The notes under the pieces were generated by a model that was not told where the DNA came from, did not search any database, and worked only from the letters and a program-made list of their open reading frames with translations. The translations under genes were made by a program, and so were the position numbers. From Streptomyces caeruleatus (GTDB lineage: Bacteria; Actinomycetota; Actinomycetes; Streptomycetales; Streptomycetaceae), in contig NZ_KQ948931.1 in assembly GCF_001514235.1 (NCBI RefSeq), positions 224,153-288,152 of the forward strand: DNA of 64,000 nucleotides. Reading direction: 5' to 3'. The first letter of the stretch is position 1; every line of letters starts with the position of its first letter. This document shows positions 1-8,514 of the stretch, in pieces.

Positions 1-1
1 A

Positions 2-205
2 GCGCGCCACGCCGGACACGGCCCTCGTGCACCAGGCGGTGGCGCGTGCCCACCGTATGGGCCGGGTCGGACCGGTCCGCGTGCACCGGCTTGTCGCCGG
101 GCCGAGGCGACGTTGGACGCGGTGAACGTGTCCGACACCGAGCTCGCCCGCCGGATCATCGAGGAGGAGCAGGAACGGCTGGGTGTGGGCGGCCAGAGGC
201 CCTGA
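2..205 (+). pseudogene. 3' end of an unidentified gene, apparently frameshifted
   Basis: An open frame enters from the left edge and stops at 203-205; its last residues are ELARRIIEEEQERLGVGGQRP-like, a charged helical tail. Codon third positions are GC-rich in this frame only after about position 100. Before that the GC3-rich frame is the one starting at base 3, which itself stops near 137-139. The two halves read together as one protein if a single indel is assumed around 95-105. The family is not recognised and nothing can be said about function. The start lies outside the window. Confidence 0.35.
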
Positions 206-299
206 CCGGAGAGCGGATCGGGGCGTGCCAGGAAGAAGTAGCATCGTCGCCGACGTGGCGAGGTGAAGGCCGTCGCTTACTGATATGGCGGGGTGAAGC

Positions 300-794
300 G
301 TGGAACAGAAGAAGCCATGGACGATCCAGTGGCATATTGCCGCAGATGGAACGGTGATCAAGCAGCGGTCCCGGGGCAGCGCGGAGCACGAACAGCTGTT
401 CCAGCAGTTTGCGACGACGTGGACGCCGAAGATCGAGCAGCTCGATGCCATGGAGCAGGGGCTGCAGCATGCCAGCGCCTCCGGCGAGCGAAGGTCCAGG
501 GTCCTCCTCTACCTGGCCTACGTGGCTCTCGCAGGGCTCGTGGCCGGGATCGTGTCGGCCTGGGCCGGCATCGATACCGGATTCTTGACGCTGGGGTCGC
601 TCGCTGTCGTCATTCTCCTCGGGCTCAGCACGGGCGTCATTATGCGGGCATCGATCAGTCGCTATCAGCGCGCCCACCGGGAGGCCGGGTTCGAATCGTC
701 GAACGGCGTCACGCTCGCCGCTCGCGAGGCCCGCACGATGATCAGCGATCCAGGTGCCGTCTCCGGCAGGGAGTTCGCCGCCGTCCGGGCCTGA
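300..794 (+). CDS. Hypothetical two-helix membrane protein
   Basis: This 164-residue protein begins at a GTG. Residues about 1-60 are polar, with an early Trp-Thr-Ile-Gln-Trp segment and a coiled-coil-like stretch. Two hydrophobic segments follow at about 69-90 and 95-113, then a basic and polar C-terminal tail of about 50 residues. I do not recognise a family. It is the only plus-strand gene at this end and converges on the conjugation block to its right, so it need not be part of that operon. Codon usage looks normal for a high-GC actinomycete. Confidence 0.6.
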   Translation: MEQKKPWTIQWHIAADGTVIKQRSRGSAEHEQLFQQFATTWTPKIEQLDAMEQGLQHASASGERRSRVLLYLAYVALAGLVAGIVSAWAGIDTGFLTLGSLAVVILLGLSTGVIMRASISRYQRAHREAGFESSNGVTLAAREARTMISDPGAVSGREFAAVRA

Positions 795-832
795 TCAGAG
801 GCCGGGCTGCCGCCCAGGGCTCCGCGGCGGCA

Positions 833-1273
833 CTAGATCAACGGGGCCCCGGGGCCTTCAGGCGAAACGGGGCTCCCTGAGACAACTGCGTCGCCGTACG
901 CCGACTGTTGTTGCTGCTTCGCCGTTGTGGATTGATCATTTTGAGTGGCTGCGGTTGGTCGAGCCTCGGAGGTCTCCCGACCAGCGACCTTTGTAAACAC
1001 CTGCTCCGCGCGGGCCAGGGTCAGCCGCATGGCGCCGTAAGGTCCCACCGCGTAACCGGTGCGGTGGCCGTGCAGATGCAGTTCTGCCACCGCTTGAACC
1101 GCGGCATCGACCTGTGGCACGTCGTCCGGCGGGAGGAGAGCGTGCAGTTCCTCCACCCACTCCCAGCCGAGATCGCGGAGCACCGTTCGAGCTTCTTCCT
1201 TCTCCCAGCCGCTCCGCGCCACCAACCCATGTCGGGGGTCCGCCGAGAAGACCATGTCGGGGTTCGTCATCAT
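833..1273 (-). CDS. Hypothetical protein, last gene of the conjugation operon
   Basis: This 146-residue protein starts at one of two adjacent ATGs (1273 or 1270), 9 bases after a GAGGAG ribosome-binding site. The start overlaps the stop of the preceding gene, so translation is probably coupled. The N-terminal about 95 residues look globular, with an HGLVARSGWEKEEA-like start and conserved aromatic residues. The C-terminal about 45 residues are low-complexity Thr/Gln/Ser/Pro-rich with a run of four glutamines. I recognise no domain. Its position immediately behind virD4 and one small gene suggests an accessory role in conjugation, by inference only. Confidence 0.6.
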   Translation of the reverse strand: MMTNPDMVFSADPRHGLVARSGWEKEEARTVLRDLGWEWVEELHALLPPDDVPQVDAAVQAVAELHLHGHRTGYAVGPYGAMRLTLARAEQVFTKVAGRETSEARPTAATQNDQSTTAKQQQQSAYGDAVVSGSPVSPEGPGAPLI

Positions 1274-1779
1274 TTCGCCATCTCCTCGGCTCGTCCCGCA
1301 GGCTCGGCTTCTTCGCGGCCCCCATCGGCTTGTGAGGGCCAGGCTGCGAGCTGGAAGCGAGCTGGACGGTCTTCGTGCCGTCCGACGCGGCATTCGTCGC
1401 CAGCCTTGCCGAGGGCCTTGTTCATCCGCGTGAGGAACCGGTCGTACTGCTCGTGCCAGATCACGGTCGAGCCCGCGTCCGCGTAGGCATCGGTTCGGGC
1501 GAGGGCCAGGGCCGCGATCTCGTACCCAAGGCCCTCGTGCTGCGTCCAGCACGGTGGGATGACGTCTTGCGGCTGCCAGGCATACGTCCAGTTCAGCCAG
1601 CGGCACACGGAGTCGAGCCATGTGGGCATCGGAGCGATCAACTCGGCTGGAAGGGCTCCCAGATCCCACGGAGCGGGGCCATCGACCACGGACTCCTCCG
1701 CGCTCCGCTCCGCGATGTACTCCAAGATCAGCGCGGGCGGCTCGGGGAAGGGCTCGAATTGCGCAAGGAGATTCGTCAT
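1270..1779 (-). CDS. Hypothetical protein following the coupling protein
   Basis: This 169-residue cytoplasmic protein has no membrane segment. It is rich in Trp and acidic residues and ends in a charged Glu/Ala tail. Its ATG overlaps the last codons of the virD4-like gene by four bases and its stop overlaps the start of the next gene, so the three are one translationally coupled unit. I do not recognise a named domain. Tight linkage to a coupling-protein gene suggests a partner or adaptor for DNA transfer, by context alone. Confidence 0.6.
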   Translation of the reverse strand: MTNLLAQFEPFPEPPALILEYIAERSAEESVVDGPAPWDLGALPAELIAPMPTWLDSVCRWLNWTYAWQPQDVIPPCWTQHEGLGYEIAALALARTDAYADAGSTVIWHEQYDRFLTRMNKALGKAGDECRVGRHEDRPARFQLAAWPSQADGGREEAEPAGRAEEMAK

Positions 1780-3527
1780 GCGGCAGCCGCCCCCTCGCGG
1801 TCAGCCCACGCGGCGGCGTGAGCCTTGGCCTGGTTCTTCTTCGTCGTGGCCTGCCGTGAGCGCTCCACCTCGTTCGCAGCTCGCAGGTCGCGGACGTGAC
1901 CTTCGATCTCGGTCCAGGACTCCCAGGTCCACATGCCGTCGAGACGCGTGACGATGGGCGGGAGGTTGTCGGCGAGGACCAGAGCGTGTCCTTCCGGCAG
2001 CCCCCTGATTTCGTCCCCGCGCAGGACCGGTTCCAGTGCCATGTGCGTGGCGGTCGAGTGGCCGCCGCGGTCTCCCCCAGTCGTGGTCTTAGTTGTCCGC
2101 TCCCGTTCAACCTGACCGCACAGGTCGGACATGTCCTTGAGGAAGGCCGGGTCCTTGTCCCCGCTGAAGACCACGACGTTGTTGGTGAACGCCGCCAGCT
2201 CCTTCGCAATGTCCTCTCCGAAGCGGGCTCGGGCGGAGGCCCAAGCTTGAAGCCCGTAGATGACCGTGATGCCTCGACCACGGCCGTCGGCGACGCGCTG
2301 GCGCAGGCTCGGGATGGGCGCGATGTTCGGTGCCTCGTCCAGGGCGGCGAGGAGGGCCGGGTCGAGGCGTCCGGCCGGGGAGGCGATGGCGTGAGCCTCG
2401 GCGAGGTCGAGCAGGTCTTCGGCTATCGCCGTGGTCAGCGGTGCGACGCTGTTCACCTCCGAGTCCTTGCCGAGCAGGTAGATAGTGCCTCCTGCGTCAA
2501 GGAACTCGTGGAAGTCCGTAGCGTCCTCTCCGTCTCCTTGGAGAGCGCGGATCACCGTCTGGTGCATGAAGGGTTCGAGGGCCGCGTCGAGGGTCGAGGC
2601 GGTGTTGCCGACGGTGCGGCTATCTCCTGTGGTGGCAGTGCGAAGCATGTCCGCCCAGCCGGGGCCGGCGCCGGGATGGGCGTTGAGGATGCCAAGGGGG
2701 GCGGGATCCGTGAGCTTGCGGGCCCACTTCAGCACCCAGTTGAGGTTAGCGCCGTCGAGGGCGGCGGCGTGGAAGAAGGCGGCGAGGATCTTGGATGCCT
2801 GTCCCTTGTAGAAGGCGCTGCCCTCGCTGGACTGCGCCGCGGAACCGGGAGTCCGTGATCCCGCGACGAACGCCTTGGCCCTCATCATCGCGACCTCCGT
2901 TTCGGATGCGCCGTTGATCGGCGTCCAACGGAACTTCGGGAGGGAGGGCGCGATGTTCTGCGGGTCGAAGACCATGACGGGGCGGCCGTCACGCCGCCGT
3001 GCGTCGAGGGTCAGTTCGACCAGGTCGGGCTTGGTTGAGGTGGCTAGGACCGGACCGGCCCAGTTGCGGATGGTCGGAGCGAAGAAACGCAGAGTCTTTC
3101 CGCTGCCCATGGGACCGATGACCCGGCATGCCTTGTCAGCGCGAGACCACAGCTCAACACCCTTCGGGCGTTGCGAGGTTCCCAGCGAATAGCCGAAGTC
3201 GTAAGGATCAAGGAGGTGGTGTATGACGTGCTCCGGAACAAAGTAGGGCGAGGAAAGGGCGGATCAACGACCGACGGAGCGGTCCTTCGCGAGACTCACC
3301 GCTGATACACGAGCGGGCTGGTCGTCACCGCGCGTGAGGGAAGGGCGGATCTCCGTGGCTCTCAGGACCGCCTTGGCCGACATCTGGCGCTTCAGCTGCC
3401 CCTTGCTTGCGAATCCGGCATTGCGTCGGCCCCGGTTCATTAGGACCCACACCGTCACCAGGACCACCGCGCACACGACGGTCAGGGCATACAGAGCCAG
3501 GGCGGTCCCACTGGGCATGACGTCCAC
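1776..3527 (-). pseudogene. virD4: VirD4/TraG-like type IV coupling protein split by an in-frame TGA
   Basis: Coupling proteins are membrane ATPases that bring relaxase-bound DNA to the type IV secretion channel. The reading frame from GTG 3527 gives one membrane helix (ALYALTVVCAVVLVTVWVLM) and the family's linker (GFASKGQLKRQMSAKAVLR). It then meets TGA at 3266-3264. The same frame resumes at once with DPYDFGYSLGTS, Walker A (GPMGSGKT) and a Walker-B-like ALDEAPN segment, and ends at 1776. Restored length is about 583 residues, normal for the family. Downstream of the TGA the first ATG (3110) lies inside Walker A and there is no GTG, so no useful restart exists. The GTG start overlaps the upstream stop by one base and has a GGAGGG site. 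This is either a disabling nonsense mutation, a read-through site, or an assembly error. Confidence 0.8.
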
Positions 3528-3847
3528 TACTCGGCCCTCCGCGCGACGCGGGCCGCGAGGTAGCGCATCCGCCGGCCGCACAGCCGGGAGAGAGACGCGT
3601 CGGGGCCGGCACAGCGCGGCGGCGCCGTGTGGAAGGCGCTGTGAAGGTCCTCGGCAGCTCGCCAGATGTGGGCGACGGCCGTACGGACGCGGCCCCCGGC
3701 GGCGGAGTAGTCCCCGTGGTCCAGCACGGTGGCCAGCGCCTTCGTACGACCCGCGAGTGCGAGAGCTTCGGCGTGCAGCTGGTCGATGTCCTGACGCACC
3801 GCGTGCTCGTCGGTCGGGAACGTGGTCTCGTCGGTGGTGGTGGTCAT
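3527..3847 (-). CDS. Small helical hypothetical protein between virB4 and virD4
   Basis: This 106-residue protein begins with a Met-Thr4 stretch at ATG 3847. An upstream in-frame extension exists but lacks a good ribosome-binding site and has poorer composition. The middle is Ala-rich and helical, with regularly spaced His, Leu and Arg, and the C-terminus is basic and Cys-containing. There is no membrane segment and I recognise no family. The stop overlaps the GTG start of virD4 by one base, so it is part of the transfer operon. A coiled-coil helper of the secretion ATPases is possible but unproven. Confidence 0.55.
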   Translation of the reverse strand: MTTTTDETTFPTDEHAVRQDIDQLHAEALALAGRTKALATVLDHGDYSAAGGRVRTAVAHIWRAAEDLHSAFHTAPPRCAGPDASLSRLCGRRMRYLAARVARRAE

Positions 3848-3909
3848 GGAAGGGGCACGCTCCGAATCTGCGTGGAAGGGGTCGGCGGCGGAGAGGTGGC
3901 GGTACCTGG

Positions 3910-5346
3910 TCATTCGGCGTCCGGAGATGTGCTGGTCAGGTCGGTCATCGAGCCGGAGGAGAAGCACAGGTGCTGCTCGGCCTCGACCAAGAGGTGCTGG
4001 ACGCCGGGATAGATGACCTCGCCGACCTTCCACAGAGCGATTCCGCGGCGCAGGCGCATGATGTGCTCCGCCGTCCAGGACGGCAGGCCCAGCCGGGACA
4101 CCGTCGCTTCCGCCTCGGATTTCTTCTGCGAGTAGATGACGATGGTGTCCGCCATCTTCAGCGCCGCTTGGGTCTCCGGGCTGTCGTCGATGTCCGACAA
4201 GTGGTGGACGATGAAGATGCAGGACAGACCGTAGCCTCGCGCGAACTTGAGGAACTTCTCCAGCAGAGAGGCGAGTTGGGGCGTTCCGAGGATGTGCCAT
4301 GCCTCTTCGCAGACGAGGATCCTTTTGCGCTGGGTGTAGCGGCGGCATCCGGACTCCGGGTTCCCCCCGAGTTCCCATGCCCCGGAATGCGCGTCCACGA
4401 CCACACGCTCGTGCTGGCTCGGAGCGGAGCCGCATTCGCACCGTGGACGCAGCCAGACCTCTTCGAGGAATACCGAGATCACCGCGACGAGGATCGTCAT
4501 GGCGACGCCGCCGCTGGGTACCTTCGTGAGATCGAAGACGATCATGTCTGTGTCGAGATCCACGCCGAGGCTCGTGGGTCCGTCGAGCATGCCGGTGAGG
4601 TCGCCGGTTGCGTCCTGTTCGCTGCCGCAGAGCCGGTCCAGGACGTAGGACGCTTCCAGCCCGTCGGCGAGGAGTTCCTCCCGCGTCCGCTTCTTGGCCA
4701 GTGCGTCGCTTCCCTCCGGGGACCGGAGGGCGGCTGCGACGTCAGCGAGGACGGGTGTGCGTCCAGCGTCGCCTGCCCGTTGACGGGCACGGCGGATGGC
4801 GAGGCGCAGGGCCGAGCCGGCGAACTCGTCCAGGGGCTGACCGAGCCCGAGTTCCACGATCGTCCGAACGAGCTCGATCTGTCGCTTGCCCGCAATCGCG
4901 GGGTCCATCGGGTTGATGCAGGAGGCGCCGCGCCCGCCGCCTGGAGCGAATTTAACCGGGGCCTTGCCCGTCAGCGAGCGGCCCAGCGCGGCCCACTCAC
5001 CCTCTTCCCGTTCCTTCTGCTCCTTGGTGTCCAGCACCACCACCTGACGGCCCAGACGGATCTGCCGGGCGGCGTAGGTCTTGACGAGCGCCGACTTGCC
5101 CCGGCCCGTGTCACCCACCACGAGCATGTTTCCGCCGGGCAAGCCATCCCCGAAGGCGGAGAAGGGGCAGTAGATGAACGCCTTGCCGGAGTAGAGTTCC
5201 CGGCCGATGATCGCCCCCGCGGTCCCCAGGGTCGGGGGCGCGATGGGCAGGTACAGGGCCTGGCTGGTGGTCGTCTCCGTGTAGAGCGGGCGGCGCACCG
5301 TCTCATACATCGGGGACAGAGGGGCGAGATCGAGAAGCTCAGTCAC
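3910..5346 (-). CDS. virB4: VirB4/TraC-like type IV secretion ATPase
   Basis: This 478-residue protein is the energising ATPase of the conjugation channel, acting at the inner face of the membrane. Walker A is VGDTGRGKS at about residues 77-85. Walker B is RILVCEEAWHIL, followed by the typical sensor region FIVHHLSDIDD and a final VEAEQHLCFSSGS-type tail as in VirB4 proteins. The start is GTG 5346, overlapping the TGA of the preceding gene (GTGA); a longer frame upstream has poor composition. It lacks the usual N-terminal VirB4 domain. That part seems to be supplied by the preceding SCO6880-type gene, a split arrangement common in actinobacterial elements. Confidence 0.9.
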   Translation of the reverse strand: MTELLDLAPLSPMYETVRRPLYTETTTSQALYLPIAPPTLGTAGAIIGRELYSGKAFIYCPFSAFGDGLPGGNMLVVGDTGRGKSALVKTYAARQIRLGRQVVVLDTKEQKEREEGEWAALGRSLTGKAPVKFAPGGGRGASCINPMDPAIAGKRQIELVRTIVELGLGQPLDEFAGSALRLAIRRARQRAGDAGRTPVLADVAAALRSPEGSDALAKKRTREELLADGLEASYVLDRLCGSEQDATGDLTGMLDGPTSLGVDLDTDMIVFDLTKVPSGGVAMTILVAVISVFLEEVWLRPRCECGSAPSQHERVVVDAHSGAWELGGNPESGCRRYTQRKRILVCEEAWHILGTPQLASLLEKFLKFARGYGLSCIFIVHHLSDIDDSPETQAALKMADTIVIYSQKKSEAEATVSRLGLPSWTAEHIMRLRRGIALWKVGEVIYPGVQHLLVEAEQHLCFSSGSMTDLTSTSPDAE

Positions 5347-6869
5347 TTGACGCCTCCGGCGAAGGGCAGCGTGGTGGCGAAGGCGCGAGCGTGTTCGAGG
5401 TCGAGCCACTCCACCCGGAGCTGGGCGTTGCGGGCACGGGAAGCCGTCGTGCGCTTGATGCGCTCCAGTTCCTCAGCACTGCGCGCGGAGATCGTGATGT
5501 AGCCGACTACTGCGGACCCGGCGGCACCGGACTGGGCCAGGGCCATGCCTCGCGAGCCGGTGGCGTTCGCCGCGATCTGGTCGCGCGGGTCGATGTTCTT
5601 GCCGCGCTTGCGGTCGCGGTCCATCTCCGCCTGGTTGTTGGTGTCCTCGGCGAGCATGCGCTCCACGGCCTTGTTGTTCGGCTCCAGCTGCTGAGTGATC
5701 GCGATGGTTCGGATCACGTCAGGCATGCCGATCAACAGGGGCGCCAGGAAGTCGGGGCCGACCGGTGTGGTGGGCCAGCCGACGACGGCCGCAGTGGCAT
5801 GGAACCACTGGTTCGTTGAGCCCGCGGCCCGGGTGGCCACATGTGTGCCCGGACGGACATCGACGTTGCGCGGGAAAGCGTGTGCCGGTGGGAGCTCGGT
5901 GTCCCAGATGGCGTGGTCCGGGTCGTAGCTGTTGCGGATAAACGCAGCCAGCCGGCCTTCATCAAGAGGTGCGATCACCGACAGGTCAGCATCCTCCGCG
6001 CGTGACCAAAGCTCCTCCAGATACGCGGCCATCGCCGCTGCGATCCCCTCGTCCCCCGTGCCCCGGGCCGCGCCTTCGGCCGCCAGGTCGCGGGTGAACT
6101 TCGCGTGGATGGTGATGTAGTAGCGGTGTTCTTCCGCCGAGGTCGACACCGCGTTGGCCAGCACGTCGTACGAGTCCTTCAGCCACTGCGGAGCTGCGGC
6201 CGTCGCCGCGGACTCGTCCCGCTGGGTGATGAACCGCTGGTGCGCGTAGGGGTCGGACTTCATCTGCCGGGCGATGACCTGAACCCGCTTGACCGGGTGC
6301 TCGTCGACGTTGCCGAAGGCGTCGAGGAGTTCGCCCCAGCGCTCCAGGGCGACGACCTGTTCGGCGACTTCCTTGCCGCCCAGGCCGGGGGAGGCGATCT
6401 CCAGGGTGGCCGTGACACAGCGGGCCTCCGGCTGGAGGACGACCGCGGCTCGCTGACCGCGTACCGAGACCCGGACCCAGGTCATCCCCGCGATGCCCTC
6501 AGGCTCGGCCAGCGCCGCGTCCGGCGGCGTGCCGTCCCGGCGCACGCCGGCCTCGAACGCCGGGGACACCCACACGCCGCCCGTACGACGCAGCGCACGA
6601 CGGTGGTAGCGGTTGATCCTCCACCACCGGTACAGCGTGCGCCGCTGGGACGTGCCCTTCGGCCGGTACGGGGCGTACACGACAACGAGCGCGAACAGAA
6701 TCGGCGTCACAAGGCCGACTGCCGCGATGGCCGTGGCACCGCTGAAGAGATAGCCGAGGAGGATCCCGGCGACCGCGCCACCACCGAGTACGACCTGTTC
6801 ACCCATGTCGCGGCGGCCTACCAAGCCCGTAGGGCGGTGCTTTCCGAACTGATACGTACGAGTCGTCAT
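5343..6869 (-). CDS. SCO6880-family conjugation protein (VirB3/VirB4 N-terminal-like)
   Basis: This 508-residue protein starts at ATG 6869, one base after the stop of the channel gene. Two hydrophobic helices at about residues 28-46 and 47-68 resemble the PrgI/VirB3 type. A long soluble domain follows with the SCO6880-family features TWVRVSVRGQRAAV, YYITIHAKF and SNQW-type motifs. There is no P-loop. In these actinobacterial systems the protein precedes the VirB4 ATPase and probably forms its membrane-anchored N-terminal half. The four-base overlap with virB4 supports a shared stoichiometric complex. Family assignment is confident; the mechanistic role is inferred from gene order and topology. 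Confidence 0.85.
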   Translation of the reverse strand: MTTRTYQFGKHRPTGLVGRRDMGEQVVLGGGAVAGILLGYLFSGATAIAAVGLVTPILFALVVVYAPYRPKGTSQRRTLYRWWRINRYHRRALRRTGGVWVSPAFEAGVRRDGTPPDAALAEPEGIAGMTWVRVSVRGQRAAVVLQPEARCVTATLEIASPGLGGKEVAEQVVALERWGELLDAFGNVDEHPVKRVQVIARQMKSDPYAHQRFITQRDESAATAAAPQWLKDSYDVLANAVSTSAEEHRYYITIHAKFTRDLAAEGAARGTGDEGIAAAMAAYLEELWSRAEDADLSVIAPLDEGRLAAFIRNSYDPDHAIWDTELPPAHAFPRNVDVRPGTHVATRAAGSTNQWFHATAAVVGWPTTPVGPDFLAPLLIGMPDVIRTIAITQQLEPNNKAVERMLAEDTNNQAEMDRDRKRGKNIDPRDQIAANATGSRGMALAQSGAAGSAVVGYITISARSAEELERIKRTTASRARNAQLRVEWLDLEHARAFATTLPFAGGVK

Positions 6870-6870
6870 G

Positions 6871-8514
6871 TCACTGGTCCTTGCTGGGGGTCGGCCTGCC
6901 GGGCAGTGGGCCGCCCGACGGCCGCGACGGCGGCGGGGGCGTCACCGAGGGCCCGGGGCCCGAGGTAGTTCCTGATGCGGACGTGGGGGAGGCAGGCATC
7001 GCGGGTGAAGTCGGCGCCGCCGAGGCGGGAGGCTGCGTCGAGGTCGGCGGTGCCGGAATCGGTGCTCCACCAGTGCCCGGTGGACGCCCGGAGGCAGCGT
7101 GACTGCCCGCTGATCCCCAGTCCGGAGCCGAGCCGACGACAGGGGAGGACGAGGCTCCCTCCGGGCGCGCAGCAGCTGGTGCACCGACCGATCCGGCACG
7201 GCTGTCGTCGCCGTGCTGTGCCTGGTCCTGGCCGGAGCCGCCGTTGACTGCATCGGCGCCCTGCATGCCGGGAGAAGCGGCGGCCTTGTTCCTCGCCACG
7301 TCTACGCCCGCCTTGGTCGCAGCGGCCGCAACGCCGATCGGCCCGGCGGCAGCCACACCGCCGCCCCCCGTCGTCGCGGCCGTCTTGGCCGCCGTGCTCT
7401 TCGAGCCGCCCCCGACCAGCGCATCCTGCACGTACGAGTTGATGGCCCGGTTCGCATGCTGGCCGGGGCCGTCGATCACAGAAGCCGGGCCCGCGGACTG
7501 GGCACTCTTCCGGTCGTGATGGAGCTGTGCCATCTCGTCGCCGAAGGCAGGCACCCACTTGTAGAGGGTGGCTGAGGCGAACACGGCCAGCAGCAGGATC
7601 AGCGCGCCTACCAGGGTCTTGGACACCTCGTCGGACATGCTGCCTGACGAGTCACTGAGCAGGGCGCCGCCCAGGCCGAGCAGGGCGAAGAGCACCGGCT
7701 TGCTCAACCCGATCGCGAAGATCGCAGCGAACCACCGCTTGCTCTTGCCCCACAGATCCTTGTCGACGAGTCCGGCGTTCACGATGGGGCCGAGCGCGAC
7801 GCCCACGTAGATCGCCGCACTGCGGATCAGGAGCTCGACCCACATCAGCAGGGCGCCGATCAGCATGATCAGGTTGACGACAAGCAGCTGACCGACGCCT
7901 CCCGTCGGGTTCGCCGCCATCGTCTTGAGGATGTTCTCCAGGAATGGCCTGAAGTTCGAAGTCGCGTACGGCTCGAACATCGCGGTGACCTCGTCAATCG
8001 CCTTCATCAGAAGGGCGATTGCAGCCGGGGTCATGGCGTTGACGATGAACTGGAGCAGCAGGAAGCCGACCGCCTCGGAGATCGCGGTGGTCAGGGCGAC
8101 ACCGCGTACCGCCCGCTTCGCGACGGCGATCAGCCACAGGGCGACTGTGAGCAGACTGGAGACCGCGAAGATGATCGCGTACTGCTTCAGGAACCCGCTG
8201 CTCGTGAGATCGATCTTCGTGGTGTTCTGGATCAGTTCCAGCATCTTCCGCAGGAACCAGATGTTCGCGTCGGTGAGCTTCTGCAGCAGAAAGCCCAGCG
8301 GATCCGAGACGAAATCGATCGCGGCCTTCGCCTCGCACACCATCGGGATGTAGCAGAACGGGTTGGCCACCGCGGACGGAACAAAGACGAATCCGAGGAC
8401 CACGTTGACCCAGACCACCGTCTGAAGACGGCGACCCCACCGGCCCGGCGTGCCCCGCTCGACGCTCAGGAGACCAGGGGCGTCATCACGCAAGCGCAGG
8501 CGCATTGCTGGCAC
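6871..8514 (-). CDS. TrbL/VirB6-like polytopic channel protein
   Basis: This 547-residue protein has one N-terminal hydrophobic segment (about 31-50). A Cys-containing extracytoplasmic stretch follows (NPFCYIPMVCEAKAA), then five or more membrane helices between about residues 105 and 320. The last about 220 residues are low-complexity Ala/Gly/Ser/Pro and probably disordered. This topology is typical of VirB6/TrbL inner-membrane channel components. The start (8514, or ATG 8505) overlaps the end of the VirB8-like gene by about 29 bases, indicating coupled translation. TrbL-like proteins are the most variable T4SS part, so the call rests on topology and neighbours. Confidence 0.8.
   Translation of the reverse strand: MPAMRLRLRDDAPGLLSVERGTPGRWGRRLQTVVWVNVVLGFVFVPSAVANPFCYIPMVCEAKAAIDFVSDPLGFLLQKLTDANIWFLRKMLELIQNTTKIDLTSSGFLKQYAIIFAVSSLLTVALWLIAVAKRAVRGVALTTAISEAVGFLLLQFIVNAMTPAAIALLMKAIDEVTAMFEPYATSNFRPFLENILKTMAANPTGGVGQLLVVNLIMLIGALLMWVELLIRSAAIYVGVALGPIVNAGLVDKDLWGKSKRWFAAIFAIGLSKPVLFALLGLGGALLSDSSGSMSDEVSKTLVGALILLLAVFASATLYKWVPAFGDEMAQLHHDRKSAQSAGPASVIDGPGQHANRAINSYVQDALVGGGSKSTAAKTAATTGGGGVAAAGPIGVAAAATKAGVDVARNKAAASPGMQGADAVNGGSGQDQAQHGDDSRAGSVGAPAAARPEGASSSPVVGSAPDWGSAGSHAASGRPPGTGGAPIPAPPTSTQPPASAAPTSPAMPASPTSASGTTSGPGPSVTPPPPSRPSGGPLPGRPTPSKDQ

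Noticed and set aside
3334..5502. A 722-codon open frame on the plus strand
   Set aside because: It is antisense to virB4 and its neighbours, which have clear motifs; long antisense frames are usual in high-GC DNA.
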